The notes: a model not told the origin generated them from the sequence alone. A stretch of 64,000 nt of DNA from Chthonomonas calidirosea (GCA_945882415.1 CAMCWC010000002.1:186001-250000), one strand, 5' to 3'; numbered from the stretch's first letter, positions 46,102-56,449 are shown. Translations and numbers: made by a program.

Positions 46102-46547
46102 TTCGTAGATTCGCCGTTTCGGATGGGGATCTTGATGGGCTGCGGAGCCTCTTCGACGATGCGCGGGATCGTGATGGTCACGAATCCGTGCTTGAACTCG
46201 GCATCGATGGCGTTTAGGTCCATGTTCTCGGGGAGCCGGATGCTGCGGGCGAAGAGGCCATAGCTGACTTCACGACGATAGACCTTGTCGCTTTCCGTCG
46301 ACGTTTCATCTTTCGATTCGCCGCGAATGGTGAGGACATTGTTCTCAACCGAGATGTCGATCGCCTCTGGGGCGACGCCGGGGACGGCGGCTCGAATGAC
46401 CAGCTTGTTGTCTCGCTCGATGATGTCGACGGGCAGTCCGCCCACGTTGCTGACTGGGCGGGCGGGGTGGGTGAAGAGTCGCTCCAGGACCTCGTCCATG
46501 GCGCGGAATTCGTTGAGTGGGTTGACGTTGACTAGAGTTCTCATCAT
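46098..46547 (-). CDS. Hsp20/alpha-crystallin small heat-shock protein
   Basis: Protein of 149 aa. The alpha-crystallin domain covers about 30-135: VDIIERDNKLVIRAAVPGV, ISVENNVLTIRGE, and the C-terminal KHGFVTITIPR. Holds unfolding proteins. ATG 46547 is preceded by GGGGG at about 8 nt. No CIRCE element is visible upstream. Confidence 0.95.
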   Translation of the reverse strand: MMRTLVNVNPLNEFRAMDEVLERLFTHPARPVSNVGGLPVDIIERDNKLVIRAAVPGVAPEAIDISVENNVLTIRGESKDETSTESDKVYRREVSYGLFARSIRLPENMDLNAIDAEFKHGFVTITIPRIVEEAPQPIKIPIRNGESTN

Positions 46548-46667
46548 GTTGTTTTCCCCCATTGATGGGTTACACCATAGATAACGTGAGTTAGACAGGC
46601 TCAAGTTTCATCTAGCCGGAATTATCAAGAAAGGTCCTAGGACCCTTCCCAGTGATGGATCGTCAAC

Positions 46668-46673
46668 TACAAT
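46668..46673 (+). promoter_or_regulatory. TACAAT -10 box before the 267-aa membrane protein
   Basis: TACAAT lies 10 nt before ATG 46684 with no ribosome site, the same spacing as the imuB promoter. Confidence 0.4.
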
Positions 46674-46683
46674 ACAGATAGCA

Positions 46684-47487
46684 ATGTTCGCCGCAAATCC
46701 CGTGAAGCAATATCCGAACTTGGTGGAATACATCAACTTCGCGTGCCGGCCGGAACCGCAGACGCCTCAGAAGATGACCGGCTGGGGTTTGCTCGGCCTG
46801 GGAATTGTTGGATCGATCATTGCCCTCATTGGCGGTGCGCCGATCATGATTGCGGCGGCAGCGGTTCCGGCTTTGGCGGGGACGACGATGATCGTGATGC
46901 AGCCGAAGCAGAAGCTGAACGAAGGTGAGGCGCAGCGGCGCGAAGAAATTCGGAAGGTCGCCCATGCCATGAAGGGGCTGATTGAGCATCGGCGGCTCCA
47001 CCGCGATTTGGACGCGAGCAGCCTGCTGATCCTTGAAGAGTGCGCGCATTATTGGGCGCGGATTCGCATTGCCTTCGGCACCGGGCAGTGGCAAGAAGAG
47101 TCGTTGCCACATTCCTACATTTCGGCCCGTGCCGCGGCGCGCTTGGCAGCCGACGAGGGGATGTCGGACGTCCTCTTGGCCTATCGCAACGTCTTGCCGG
47201 ATTCGGTTGACGGCCGAAATCCGCTGGACTACGTGGACGAGGCGCTGGAGTCGTTCGGGATCAAGGGCAAGGGAAACCCGAGCCAAGTTCCGCCCGGCTT
47301 CTACGTCGCCCGCGCGGTGGCGGACAAGCTGCGCGCCTTGGCCGAAGAGGCGGAGCGGCTGGCGTTCCAGACCGCGAAGGAAATGGACATCCGCCCCGGC
47401 AAATCGCTCGACTCCGCGCTCAGCAATCTTCGCGACCTGCGGGTTGCGGAAGAGGAGCTGACCGAGCATGTTCAGCACAAGAACTGA
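46684..47487 (+). CDS. Hypothetical membrane protein with two helices and a helical cytoplasmic domain
   Basis: Protein of 267 aa. Two close hydrophobic segments (about 35-55 and 57-75) are followed by a 190-aa mostly helical soluble part rich in Glu, Arg and Ala. Not recognised. I take this strand over the opposite open frame of similar size because the translation has a sensible composition (membrane helices, amphipathic helices), whereas the other is Arg/His-rich with no fold signs. Confidence 0.8.
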   Translation: MFAANPVKQYPNLVEYINFACRPEPQTPQKMTGWGLLGLGIVGSIIALIGGAPIMIAAAAVPALAGTTMIVMQPKQKLNEGEAQRREEIRKVAHAMKGLIEHRRLHRDLDASSLLILEECAHYWARIRIAFGTGQWQEESLPHSYISARAAARLAADEGMSDVLLAYRNVLPDSVDGRNPLDYVDEALESFGIKGKGNPSQVPPGFYVARAVADKLRALAEEAERLAFQTAKEMDIRPGKSLDSALSNLRDLRVAEEELTEHVQHKN

Positions 47488-47500
47488 ACCTGAGCCAGAA

Positions 47501-47534
47501 TTAATTAACGTTCCCCCTCAGGCAGATTAATTAA
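47501..47534. repeat. Two copies of TTAATTAA in an AT-rich spacer
   Basis: The palindrome ttaattaa occurs at 47501-47508 and 47527-47534. Just before the G-rich repeat, in the 185 nt between the membrane protein and fic. Confidence 0.5.
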
Positions 47535-47550
47535 TTACAGGGCGGTTTAG

Positions 47551-47592
47551 GTTCGGGTTTGTTCGGGGGTTCGGGTTTGTTCGGGTTTGTTC
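47551..47592 (+). repeat. Short G-rich tandem repeat (gttcgggttt), possible G-quadruplex
   Basis: Repeats of gttcgggttt with four G-runs: 47555-47557, 47565-47569, 47573-47575, 47583-47585, separated by loops of 7, 3 and 7 nt. This fits the G3+N1-7 quadruplex rule. It lies 80-120 nt before fic. Confidence 0.6.
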
Positions 47593-47672
47593 GGAGGAAC
47601 TTTGCTTTTGAACAATAGGTCGTGAGAGGGCGAAAAGTCAATCAACGAATTTTCGGGGCGGGGCAATTATTG

Positions 47673-48473
47673 ATGACCACACTTGAAGAGCTTTCGAGAG
47701 CGCACCGCTGGTTGCAAGAGCTTCGCCCGTTGCCGGTTGCGGTGCTTGAGGAGTTGCGGCATCGGTATGAAGTCGGTCTGACGCACCATTCCACCGCGAT
47801 TGAGGGGAACACGCTTTCCCAAAGCGAGACGCAGATTGTGATTGAGAAAGGGATCACGATTGGCGGCAAGTCGCTCGTCGAACACTTGGAAGTTATCGGG
47901 CACAAGGAGGCGCTTGACTTTGTGATCGAGCTTTCGGAAGCGACCACGCCAATTGGTGAGCGAGAGATCTGCGAGATTCACGCTTTGGTGATGAAGGGGC
48001 AGGACGCCGGGGATCGCGGACGGTATCGGAATCTCGATGTGAAGGCGGCGGGTACGGAATACGTTTATCCATCCCACCTGCACCTTCCGGAGTTGATGGA
48101 GGCGTTCGCTGCTTGGCTTGGGACGGCAGACCTTCATCCGGTGGACCTGGCGACAGAAGCGCACTTGCGGTTCGTCACGATCCATCCTTTTCGCGATGGC
48201 AACGGGCGGGTTGGGCGGTTGCTGATGAATCTTCTGTTGCTGCGGCATGGATATCCCATCGCGATTCTGCGAGTTCAGCAGCGGGCGGAATACATCGCGA
48301 CGTTGGAGTTAGCGCAGTCGACCGATGACCGAGGTGCGCTCGATGACCTGATCCAAGCGGCGGTGAAATGGTCGCTTCGCGAGACACTCGTGACCGCATT
48401 GTCCTCATCAGCGGTAGTCGTTAAGGACGATCTGAGGCTTGCTGCCCTGGCGTGGATCGGTGAAGGAAAATGA
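47673..48473 (+). CDS. Fic-domain AMPylase-like protein with built-in inhibitory motif
   Basis: Protein of 266 aa. The Fic core HPFRDGNGRVGR spans 171-182 with all catalytic residues. The inhibitory helix motif STAIEGN lies at 40-46, so it is a class II Fic that is self-restrained by its own Glu44. The end shows a short helical domain. Fic enzymes attach AMP to target proteins. ATG 47673 is preferred; a GTG at 47622 would add 17 residues. Next gene is rhuM. Confidence 0.92.
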   Translation: MTTLEELSRAHRWLQELRPLPVAVLEELRHRYEVGLTHHSTAIEGNTLSQSETQIVIEKGITIGGKSLVEHLEVIGHKEALDFVIELSEATTPIGEREICEIHALVMKGQDAGDRGRYRNLDVKAAGTEYVYPSHLHLPELMEAFAAWLGTADLHPVDLATEAHLRFVTIHPFRDGNGRVGRLLMNLLLLRHGYPIAILRVQQRAEYIATLELAQSTDDRGALDDLIQAAVKWSLRETLVTALSSSAVVVKDDLRLAALAWIGEGK

Positions 48474-48522
48474 AGCGGTTGCTCAGTGGAAGCAGCCTAG
48501 CTCAGATTTTGGAGGAACGGCG

Positions 48523-49506
48523 ATGAGTGAGATTTTGATCTACCAAACCGACGATGGGCAAACGCGCCTGGAAGTGCAGTTCGGCGAGGACACTGTTTGG
48601 CTCAGCCAAGCACACATGGCTGAGCTCTTCCAGCGCGACCAATCAGTCATTGCACGTCATCTCAAGAATATCCAGGAGGAACGAGAGCTGGATCTCGAAA
48701 GCAATATGCAAAAAATGCCTATTGCTGGCTCGGACAAGCCGGTGACCTTTTACAATCTCGACGTCATCATCAGCGTTGGCTACCGCGTGAAAAGTCAACG
48801 AGGGACTCAGTTCCGACGCTGGGCCACTCAGCGACTGCGCGAGTTCCTCGTGAAAGGGTTCGTTCTAAACGACCAGCGGTTTAAAGAAAACGGGACCGAT
48901 CGTCACTTCGAAGAACTTCTCCAGCGAATCCGAGACATCCGGTCGTCGGAGAAGGTGTTTTGGCGTAAGGTGCTCGATATCTATGCCACGAGCGAAGATT
49001 ACGATGCCAACGCCGAGACCTCCAAGCTCTTCTTCGCGACAGTGCAAAACAAGATGCACTGGGCGGCGCACGGGCATACGGCGGCAGAAGTCATCGAAGC
49101 CCGAGCTGATCACACGAAGCCGCTCGCGGGGTTGACAAACTTCCCGGGCAGCCGACCACTGGCGAAGGACGCGAAGGTCGCAAAGAACTACCTCGATCCA
49201 GAAGAGTTGAACGCACTAAACCTCATCGTCTCGCTTTACCTCGATTTCGCAGAGCTCCAGGCTCTTAATCGCAGATCGATGACGATGGCGGCTTGGATCA
49301 ACAAGTTGGATGACTTCCTGCGGATCGCTGATCGAGAGATTCTCAGCCACGCCGGCACCGTTTCCCGGGATCAGGCCGACGCGAAAGCCGAGCTTGAATT
49401 CACGAAGTGGCGAGAGTTGGAATCGAACCGCGAGAGTCAGGTCGAACGTGACTTCACCCAAGCGGTTCAGCGAGCAAAGCGGTTGGAAAAGGAGAAGAAG
49501 CCGTGA
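48523..49506 (+). CDS. RhuM-family protein
   Basis: Protein of 327 aa. Shows the RhuM pattern: VWLSQAHMAELFQRDQSVIARHLKNI (helix-turn-helix-like), YNLDVIISVGYRVKSQRGTQFRRWAT and FLVKGFVLNDQRFK. The C-terminal region resembles a Fic/DOC-associated helical domain (AADHTKPLAGLTNFPG). GGAGG precedes ATG 48523. RhuM genes often travel in islands; biochemical function is not settled. Placed 49 nt after fic, probably in one operon. Confidence 0.9.
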   Translation: MSEILIYQTDDGQTRLEVQFGEDTVWLSQAHMAELFQRDQSVIARHLKNIQEERELDLESNMQKMPIAGSDKPVTFYNLDVIISVGYRVKSQRGTQFRRWATQRLREFLVKGFVLNDQRFKENGTDRHFEELLQRIRDIRSSEKVFWRKVLDIYATSEDYDANAETSKLFFATVQNKMHWAAHGHTAAEVIEARADHTKPLAGLTNFPGSRPLAKDAKVAKNYLDPEELNALNLIVSLYLDFAELQALNRRSMTMAAWINKLDDFLRIADREILSHAGTVSRDQADAKAELEFTKWRELESNRESQVERDFTQAVQRAKRLEKEKKP

Positions 49507-49616
49507 AGGCGGAGTCGGTGCACTCGGACGACGAAACTTCTTCGTGCATATGCTGGCTATCAGAGCACGAATTCAATTCGTAAGCGCATAAGTTTCAGAT
49601 CACGGTTTTTCCGCCG

Positions 49617-49622
49617 TAGACT
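49617..49622 (+). promoter_or_regulatory. TAGACT -10 box of the MNT gene, leaderless-type spacing
   Basis: TAGACT lies 6 nt before ATG 49629, the same hexamer and gap as before the Gfo/Idh gene. No ribosome site is seen. Confidence 0.5.
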
Positions 49623-49628
49623 AGCCCC

Positions 49629-49940
49629 ATGGACGTCGTTAGCGAGAGGCTCCAATTGCCGAAGCTCTCAGAACTTTGCCGTAAGTACGGCGTGATACGG
49701 CTTTCGGCATTTGGCTCAGTTGTCCGGGACGATTTTGGCGACGAGAGCGACGTTGACCTGGTTGTCGACTTTGAGCCGGTGGGAGAACTTACGGCTTCGA
49801 AGCAGTACTTTGGCTTCATGTGCGAGCTGGAAGACCTATACGGTCGGAAGGTTGACCTCGTCGAACGGCAAGGCGTCAGGAATCCTTTTTTCAAGGCGAG
49901 TTTGGAGGAACAAGAGGTGAACGTTTTTGCAGCGAAGTGA
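49629..49940 (+). CDS. MNT-type minimal nucleotidyltransferase
   Basis: Protein of 103 aa with the polymerase-beta fold motif GS (29-30) ... DVD (Asp41, Asp43) in FGSVVRDDFGDESDVDLVV. Such proteins are antitoxins of HEPN/MNT modules that inactivate the HEPN partner by AMPylation. No HEPN gene follows; small membrane protein genes do instead. It may be a solitary enzyme. Confidence 0.92.
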   Translation: MDVVSERLQLPKLSELCRKYGVIRLSAFGSVVRDDFGDESDVDLVVDFEPVGELTASKQYFGFMCELEDLYGRKVDLVERQGVRNPFFKASLEEQEVNVFAAK

Positions 49941-50082
49941 ACAATTAAAACTTCGAAGCGCGGTGCTGGCTCTCATCCTTCTTATAGGCAGCGTAATCGT
50001 GGTGCACTTGACTTTCCGAACGCGTTTCATGCGACTGGATGACGCGGTCACGGACTTGGAGATCCGGGCGGAATCAAAGTAG
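49927..50082 (+). CDS. Tiny bitopic membrane protein 1 (51 aa, TTG start)
   Basis: Read by hand: TTG 49927 overlaps the MNT gene end by 14 nt. The product has a basic N-terminus (QRSEQLKLR), one membrane helix (VLALILLIGSVIVVHL) and an acidic C-terminus with heptad-like spacing (MRLDDAVTDLEIR). Its TAG is directly followed by the ATG of the next gene. Unknown function. Confidence 0.55.
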   Translation: MQRSEQLKLRSAVLALILLIGSVIVVHLTFRTRFMRLDDAVTDLEIRAESK

Positions 50083-50262
50083 ATGGTTAAGCACCCTGGG
50101 GAAAATTCACCAAACGAAAGGATCACTTACCAAACGATCATTTTCGGTCTACTTCTGGTTTGCATCGTCGCCATTTTCGGGTGGCTGCTTGTCGTTTATC
50201 CCATCATGGAGCGCCGGGTTGGACAGATGGAGGAGTTCATCGCAACTCAGCAGGCCCGATGA
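50083..50262 (+). CDS. Tiny bitopic membrane protein 2 (59 aa)
   Basis: ATG 50083 immediately follows the stop of protein 1. It has a polar N-terminus, one helix (IIFGLLLVCIVAIFGWLLVVY) and a short tail MERRVGQMEEFIATQQ that could form a coiled coil. Overlaps the next gene by ATGA. Not recognised. Confidence 0.6.
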   Translation: MVKHPGENSPNERITYQTIIFGLLLVCIVAIFGWLLVVYPIMERRVGQMEEFIATQQAR

Positions 50263-50399
50263 AAGTCAACTTCAACATTCTGAATATCATCTGCCTTGTC
50301 ATCTTGCTCACGATTGCTCTGCCGCTGTTTATCGTCAAGAGTCTCCAGTTGCACGAGCGATTTCAGCGGATCGAAAACAGCATTCAGGTCAAGCCTTAA
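50259..50399 (+). CDS. Tiny bitopic membrane protein 3 (46 aa)
   Basis: ATG 50259 overlaps the previous stop by 4 nt. One helix (LNIICLVILLTIALPLFIV) follows a five-residue N-terminus, then HERFQRIENSIQ, a short amphipathic tail. Same design as the two preceding proteins, so they may form a small hetero-oligomer. Confidence 0.6.
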   Translation: MKVNFNILNIICLVILLTIALPLFIVKSLQLHERFQRIENSIQVKP

Positions 50400-50405
50400 G
50401 CGGCG

Positions 50406-51341
50406 TTAGTTCGTTGTCCCGCCTGGGCTTAGTCCAATCGTCACGGTTCGTTTTGTTCCGTTCATCTGAAGGCGGAACTGCTTTGCTGAGAAGCCGGCGG
50501 CGGGGTGGAAGCGGTATTCACCGGTTACCGTCGAGCCGGGGCGGATTTCGTTGGCCCAGTCTTTAAACTCTGGAGAAATGTAGAACTCGGGGTAGCTGGT
50601 GGTTGCGGCGGTTCCAGATAGCAGCGTCGCGGTTGCGTATTGCCAGCCCCACCTTCCCGGACGCGCCATTGGGTTCGAGATTTCGACTCGCACCGCGATT
50701 CCGCCGCCTTCAATGGCTGTCTGTCCTAGGACCTTAAACCGGAGATCATCGAAATCGAAACTCTTTCCGACCTGAGCTTGGGCGCTGGGTAAGTAGCTCA
50801 TGTTCGACTCGGCGAAGATCGAGGTCGGGGGAGCTAGCTGGGAGGTCAGGTCGAACTTTGGCGCTTGGCTGGCGATGTAGGTGTGGTAGTAGATGCCCAC
50901 CCGCAGATGGGGCGTTTTGGCGGGGAATTCGTAGATGGCCACGATATCGATGCTCTCGCCGGACTTGAGCGACTTGTTCAGAATCGACAAATCTTTCCCG
51001 GCAGCGCCACGATACTGAACGTCGTTCGCGGTGAACTTGGTGTCGTAGACTCGAAGCCCAAAGGTCTGGCTCTCGCTGACGGAAATCGGCTTCTTCTCCG
51101 GATTCCGAATGTTGGCTTCAATGATCACCAGCTTCTTGCCTTCGCCGGCAACGATGGATTCCTTCTTGGTTCCAAAGGCGATAGCGGTATGAGCCGACTT
51201 GATCGTGACAACGCGGCTGTTCCCGAGTTCGGAGACTTGCTTTTCACCTTTGGTGCGGCCGACGGTTCCGATCAGATAGGGCTTGCCCAACTGCGCCGGT
51301 ATCTGCGCGCTGAGCATTGCAATGATGCCGAGGAACAACAT
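50406..51341 (-). CDS. Hypothetical exported protein with DUF4352-like beta-sandwich
   Basis: Protein of 311 aa with signal sequence (MLFLGIIAMLSAQIPAQ). Two beta-rich repeats follow; phrases KKLVIIEANIRNPEKKPISV and VRVEISNPMARPGRWG match the pattern of extracytoplasmic DUF4352-type domains. Converges on the tiny membrane proteins with a 6-nt gap. TAGGAT lies 9 nt upstream of the ATG. Function unknown. Confidence 0.75.
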   Translation of the reverse strand: MLFLGIIAMLSAQIPAQLGKPYLIGTVGRTKGEKQVSELGNSRVVTIKSAHTAIAFGTKKESIVAGEGKKLVIIEANIRNPEKKPISVSESQTFGLRVYDTKFTANDVQYRGAAGKDLSILNKSLKSGESIDIVAIYEFPAKTPHLRVGIYYHTYIASQAPKFDLTSQLAPPTSIFAESNMSYLPSAQAQVGKSFDFDDLRFKVLGQTAIEGGGIAVRVEISNPMARPGRWGWQYATATLLSGTAATTSYPEFYISPEFKDWANEIRPGSTVTGEYRFHPAAGFSAKQFRLQMNGTKRTVTIGLSPGGTTN

Positions 51342-51408
51342 ATTTTGGGAATCCTACCGAACCGCTGAGTCAGGATCGAATGTTGCTGCTCCGGCGTTTG
51401 GAATAGGA

Positions 51409-51502
51409 GCCTGGCACTTTAAAAGAGTGTTGTCTGCGGCGTTTAGACCTTCGGATCGGGCGTAACGGGAAGCTATGTGAAGTTGTCAAAGAAGTGCCAG
51501 GC
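51409..51502. repeat. Perfect 11-bp inverted repeat (REP-like)
   Basis: gcctggcactt (51409-51419) and aagtgccaggc (51492-51502), 72 nt apart, in the 218-nt spacer between two divergent genes. The motif resembles palindromic units known from dispersed REP/MITE elements, but only one pair is seen in the window. Nothing else was found in this spacer. Confidence 0.6.
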
Positions 51503-51559
51503 AAATGGAAGCAGCAAGCAGCATCCGGCCTGGTCTGAGCAATCAATCCCTTTTTTGAC

Positions 51560-52579
51560 ATGATTCTGCACGCCGCACTCCTTCCCGTCTTCTACTCGCG
51601 CGCAGCGGAGTTTTCTTGCGTTGCGATCATCGGCCAGAAGTACTCGCCTTCGGATTCCCAGCGGCTTGATTGGGTTCGAATTGATGCTTACGGAACAGTC
51701 TCACTCATTCGGAAGATCGAGGTGCCGGCAAACTCGTCTGCTGATTTAAGCCCGGATGGTTCGATGGTGCTCACTTCGAGCGGATCGGACGGGCTTGCCC
51801 GACTTCTGCTTCATGGCCCGTCCGGCCTTCCCGATTCAGCGACTTTGGGGCGGATTACCGGAGAGACGTTGCATACAGAATTCAGCCCGAACTCGCGCTT
51901 TATTCTCGTTTCATGGGCGCTATCGACGGAGACGAGAGCATTTCACGTTTATTCGCGCTCCCTAAAGCCGATTGGCAAGGCCGTTGCTTCGGCCGGGTCA
52001 CGGCATTCGTGGACAAGAGATGGACGCTTAGCTTTAAGCGGAGAAGTATTCAAAACCGAAGGCACGGGTTTTGCTCGGGCCCCGTCCAGTTCGATATCCT
52101 CAAAGCATAAACCTGGCATCTATCCAAACCAAGATGGGTCGATTACCTATTCGGCCACCGAGAATTTGTTCTCGACTCGGTCCGCTAAGCGGATCCCGTT
52201 CCGTCCGTATTCTGGAGTGTCTCACCTTTTGTGGGCGGACAAGTATACGTTCGTGTTCAGTGGCTCAGACTATAGTGGCGTGCTGAAGCCTCGCCACTAC
52301 TCGGTGTTGCAGCAGATTCGATGGAACCCCGAAAGCGAGTCCTTTGGGCCAGCCGAAGTCCTGTATCGGGGCGGTAGCGGTTTTCCAGAAGGCGATCCGA
52401 GTCTCACGTTTCCTTCAACTCCGATTGGGGTTCTTGATGACGGCGTTGTTGTCGTAGACACTCGCCAGGATGGAGACAAGATCGTGTGGTTGAAAGATCG
52501 ACTTCCGTATACGCTCTGTAGACTTCCCGCAGGTGATCGGGGATTTAGAGCGGTTCAATTGATTGGCACGAAGAAATAG
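51560..52579 (+). CDS. Hypothetical protein with beta-propeller-like repeats
   Basis: Protein of 339 aa. Possible weak signal sequence at the N-terminus. Segments such as SADLSPDGSMVLTSSGSD, TEFSPNSRFILVSW and SWTRDGRLALSG suggest WD40/TolB-type blades. Family not identified. The ATG at 51560 has no clear ribosome site. Confidence 0.65.
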   Translation: MILHAALLPVFYSRAAEFSCVAIIGQKYSPSDSQRLDWVRIDAYGTVSLIRKIEVPANSSADLSPDGSMVLTSSGSDGLARLLLHGPSGLPDSATLGRITGETLHTEFSPNSRFILVSWALSTETRAFHVYSRSLKPIGKAVASAGSRHSWTRDGRLALSGEVFKTEGTGFARAPSSSISSKHKPGIYPNQDGSITYSATENLFSTRSAKRIPFRPYSGVSHLLWADKYTFVFSGSDYSGVLKPRHYSVLQQIRWNPESESFGPAEVLYRGGSGFPEGDPSLTFPSTPIGVLDDGVVVVDTRQDGDKIVWLKDRLPYTLCRLPAGDRGFRAVQLIGTKK

Positions 52580-52596
52580 AGAGGTTCTGCTGGAGC

Positions 52597-52726
52597 GTGA
52601 TTCTCGGCTGCGAACAGCCTCAACAGATCCCTTGCTGTGCGTCCGACGTATTGCAAAAGGTAAACATCGGCGATCCGAGAGACAAGTTGCGAATCATCTT
52701 GGGATACAGCTGCTACCGGACTAACT
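52597..52726 (+). pseudogene. Possible remnant of a SmpA/BamE-like small lipoprotein
   Basis: The frame from 52597 gives ILGCEQPQQIPCC then VNIGDPRDKLRIILG, the kind of 'xIGdxxdkvxxxLG' turn seen in SmpA-type domains. It then continues without sense into the next gene. Could be chance. Low confidence. Confidence 0.2.
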
Positions 52727-53116
52727 ATGGACAAGTCCAAATTGACGGGCATTTTGATAGGCTTCGCCCTATGCTGCGTCTTTCCTTTACTGCTTTTGCC
52801 AGCCATCGATTTGTTCGTACAAGTCCGCGAAGTACGTCGAGTAACAAGCCCGGATGGCCTTAAAGATGCTTACGTTGTCGAGACGGATCGGGGTGCGGTT
52901 GGTGTGCTGGTTCAAAGCGTTTACGTCAGTACCCGGGACGGTGATGATAGAAGTAATCCAGTGCTGGTGGTCAGTCGGGCCAAGGTCATTCGTCCCAAAT
53001 GGCTCACTTCAAATCTGGTGGAGTTAACGATTGACGCAGATGCTGGAGTGCGACTTCGAAAAAGCTCCACAACGGTCAATGGTGAAACCGTCACTTGCCG
53101 CATAACATTTCGATAA
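52727..53116 (+). CDS. Hypothetical single-span membrane protein
   Basis: Protein of 129 aa: one N-terminal helix (LTGILIGFALCCVFPLLLLPAIDLF) and a 95-aa extracytoplasmic beta-rich part starting VTSPDGLKDAYVVETD, a phrase seen in many small secreted proteins of unknown function. Nothing shows its role. Confidence 0.65.
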   Translation: MDKSKLTGILIGFALCCVFPLLLLPAIDLFVQVREVRRVTSPDGLKDAYVVETDRGAVGVLVQSVYVSTRDGDDRSNPVLVVSRAKVIRPKWLTSNLVELTIDADAGVRLRKSSTTVNGETVTCRITFR

Positions 53117-53134
53117 GAAGGTATCGGTACTTGA

Positions 53135-53287
53135 ATGAAGCTCAAAGTGGTTCTACTCAGTTGCTCGAACCAGCTTTTTGTGGACAGTTCCTATTGTTGT
53201 TACTTGCTCACCGAGGGTGCACGGAATCTGCTAGAGTTTTCCCCACAGGACGAGGCGCACCATTCTTCGTTGAGGAAGCGCAGCTAG
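53135..53287 (+). CDS. Possible small ORF (50 aa)
   Basis: ATG 53135 to TAG 53287, product starts MKLKVVLLSCSNQLFVDSS. No ribosome site, no recognisable family. It fills the 192-nt spacer but may be non-coding. Confidence 0.25.
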   Translation: MKLKVVLLSCSNQLFVDSSYCCYLLTEGARNLLEFSPQDEAHHSSLRKRS

Positions 53288-53308
53288 AACTGGAGCGTTG
53301 AGTAAATC

Positions 53309-53737
53309 ATGAGTAGTGCTTCTGCGATCTTAGCCATGACAGTAAATTTGATGTCTCCTAAGCTAACGGCAGTCCAGTTTGTGCCTTGGACGGCGGACAC
53401 GCTGTGGCCGATCACGCCGGAGATCATTCGAAAGTACAAAAATATCCAGTGTCTGTTTGAGGCAAGCAGCACAGATATCCATCGTTTGCTGACCAGCGCC
53501 TCGATTCCCGGCGACTTTGATGCAGGAGCAGTTCGGTTCCGCGCGGCCTTCGGCAAGGAAGAGTTCCTCGTCGATCGCTATGGTGTCGTCTCCCACAAGG
53601 GAAAAAGCAAGGTGCTGTCCGTAAAGCAATTCCATGAACTTCGAGTGACCCTGCAAATTGACACTCCCATGACGGCGGCGGGGCAGCCGCATGAGCATCT
53701 GAATAAAAGGCTGTTCTGGAATCTTCGATTTCGTTAG
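53309..53737 (+). CDS. Hypothetical protein, 142 aa
   Basis: No domain recognised. The chain is mixed alpha/beta in look, with no signal peptide. An opposite-strand frame at 53363-53698 is of similar size; the plus frame is preferred because it is longer and has less biased residues. Ordinary composition for the accessory stretch. Confidence 0.5.
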   Translation: MSSASAILAMTVNLMSPKLTAVQFVPWTADTLWPITPEIIRKYKNIQCLFEASSTDIHRLLTSASIPGDFDAGAVRFRAAFGKEEFLVDRYGVVSHKGKSKVLSVKQFHELRVTLQIDTPMTAAGQPHEHLNKRLFWNLRFR

Positions 53738-53765
53738 TTTTGAACGTTCATAAAACGCGCGAACC

Positions 53766-54274
53766 CTACTCTTGTCGCAACACGGTCAACTTCACCGCAT
53801 CCCAGATCGCGCGGCCGGTGGCTCGGGCGCGTTCTCGGTTGCTGTTTCGTATCTCCAGGGCTTCGGCGTCGGGGCTGCCGACCATGGTTCGGCGGTTGGT
53901 GGTGCCGAAGTAGGCGCCTTTGGCGGTGCCTTTGAGCTCTTGGAACGGGCTGTCGTTGAGGCTCAGACCCACCGTGACTTCGGTCATGCTCGCGCCGCCG
54001 TTGGGATTATTCAAGAGCTCGGTACGAGATCGGTTTTTCTGGCTGACCTTTCGTAGCTCGATTTTCACCGTGCGTTCCGCAGACTCGCCCGGAGCGACCA
54101 CGATCCTCGCGTCTAACTCCAGCGAAGCGCGAAGGATGTACTGCACTTCCCGGTCAAGAAGTTCGGAGGCTTCGGCCTTCTTGAGTTCAGAGAAGGGCGG
54201 GAGGGCCTTAACGACGATCGGCTCGAGCCGGTAGGTTCGAGCCAATGCGAGGGTGAAGAGGGCGGCAAGGATCA

Positions 54275-54275
<1 letters not shown>
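53766..54275 (-). CDS. Hypothetical exported protein downstream of gyrB
   Basis: Protein of 169 aa with a short signal peptide (MILAALFTLALARTY). The rest looks like alternating beta strands with acidic and basic residues. Start overlaps the gyrB stop (TGATG), so it is in the gyrB operon. Not recognised. Confidence 0.72.
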
Positions 54276-56407
<2,132 letters not shown>

Positions 56408-56449
56408 GTTAATATCACAGGATACCCGCGAGCCCGGAATCGGCTAACT

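Noticed and set aside
46663-47478. Open frame of 271 codons on the minus strand opposite the 267-aa membrane protein
   Set aside because: Composition is Arg/His/Gln-rich without helices or domain signs, as expected for an antisense shadow; the plus frame has membrane helices.
53363-53698. 111-codon minus-strand frame
   Set aside because: Shorter than the plus frame at 53309 and begins RLPRRRHGS; no support. Not fully excluded.
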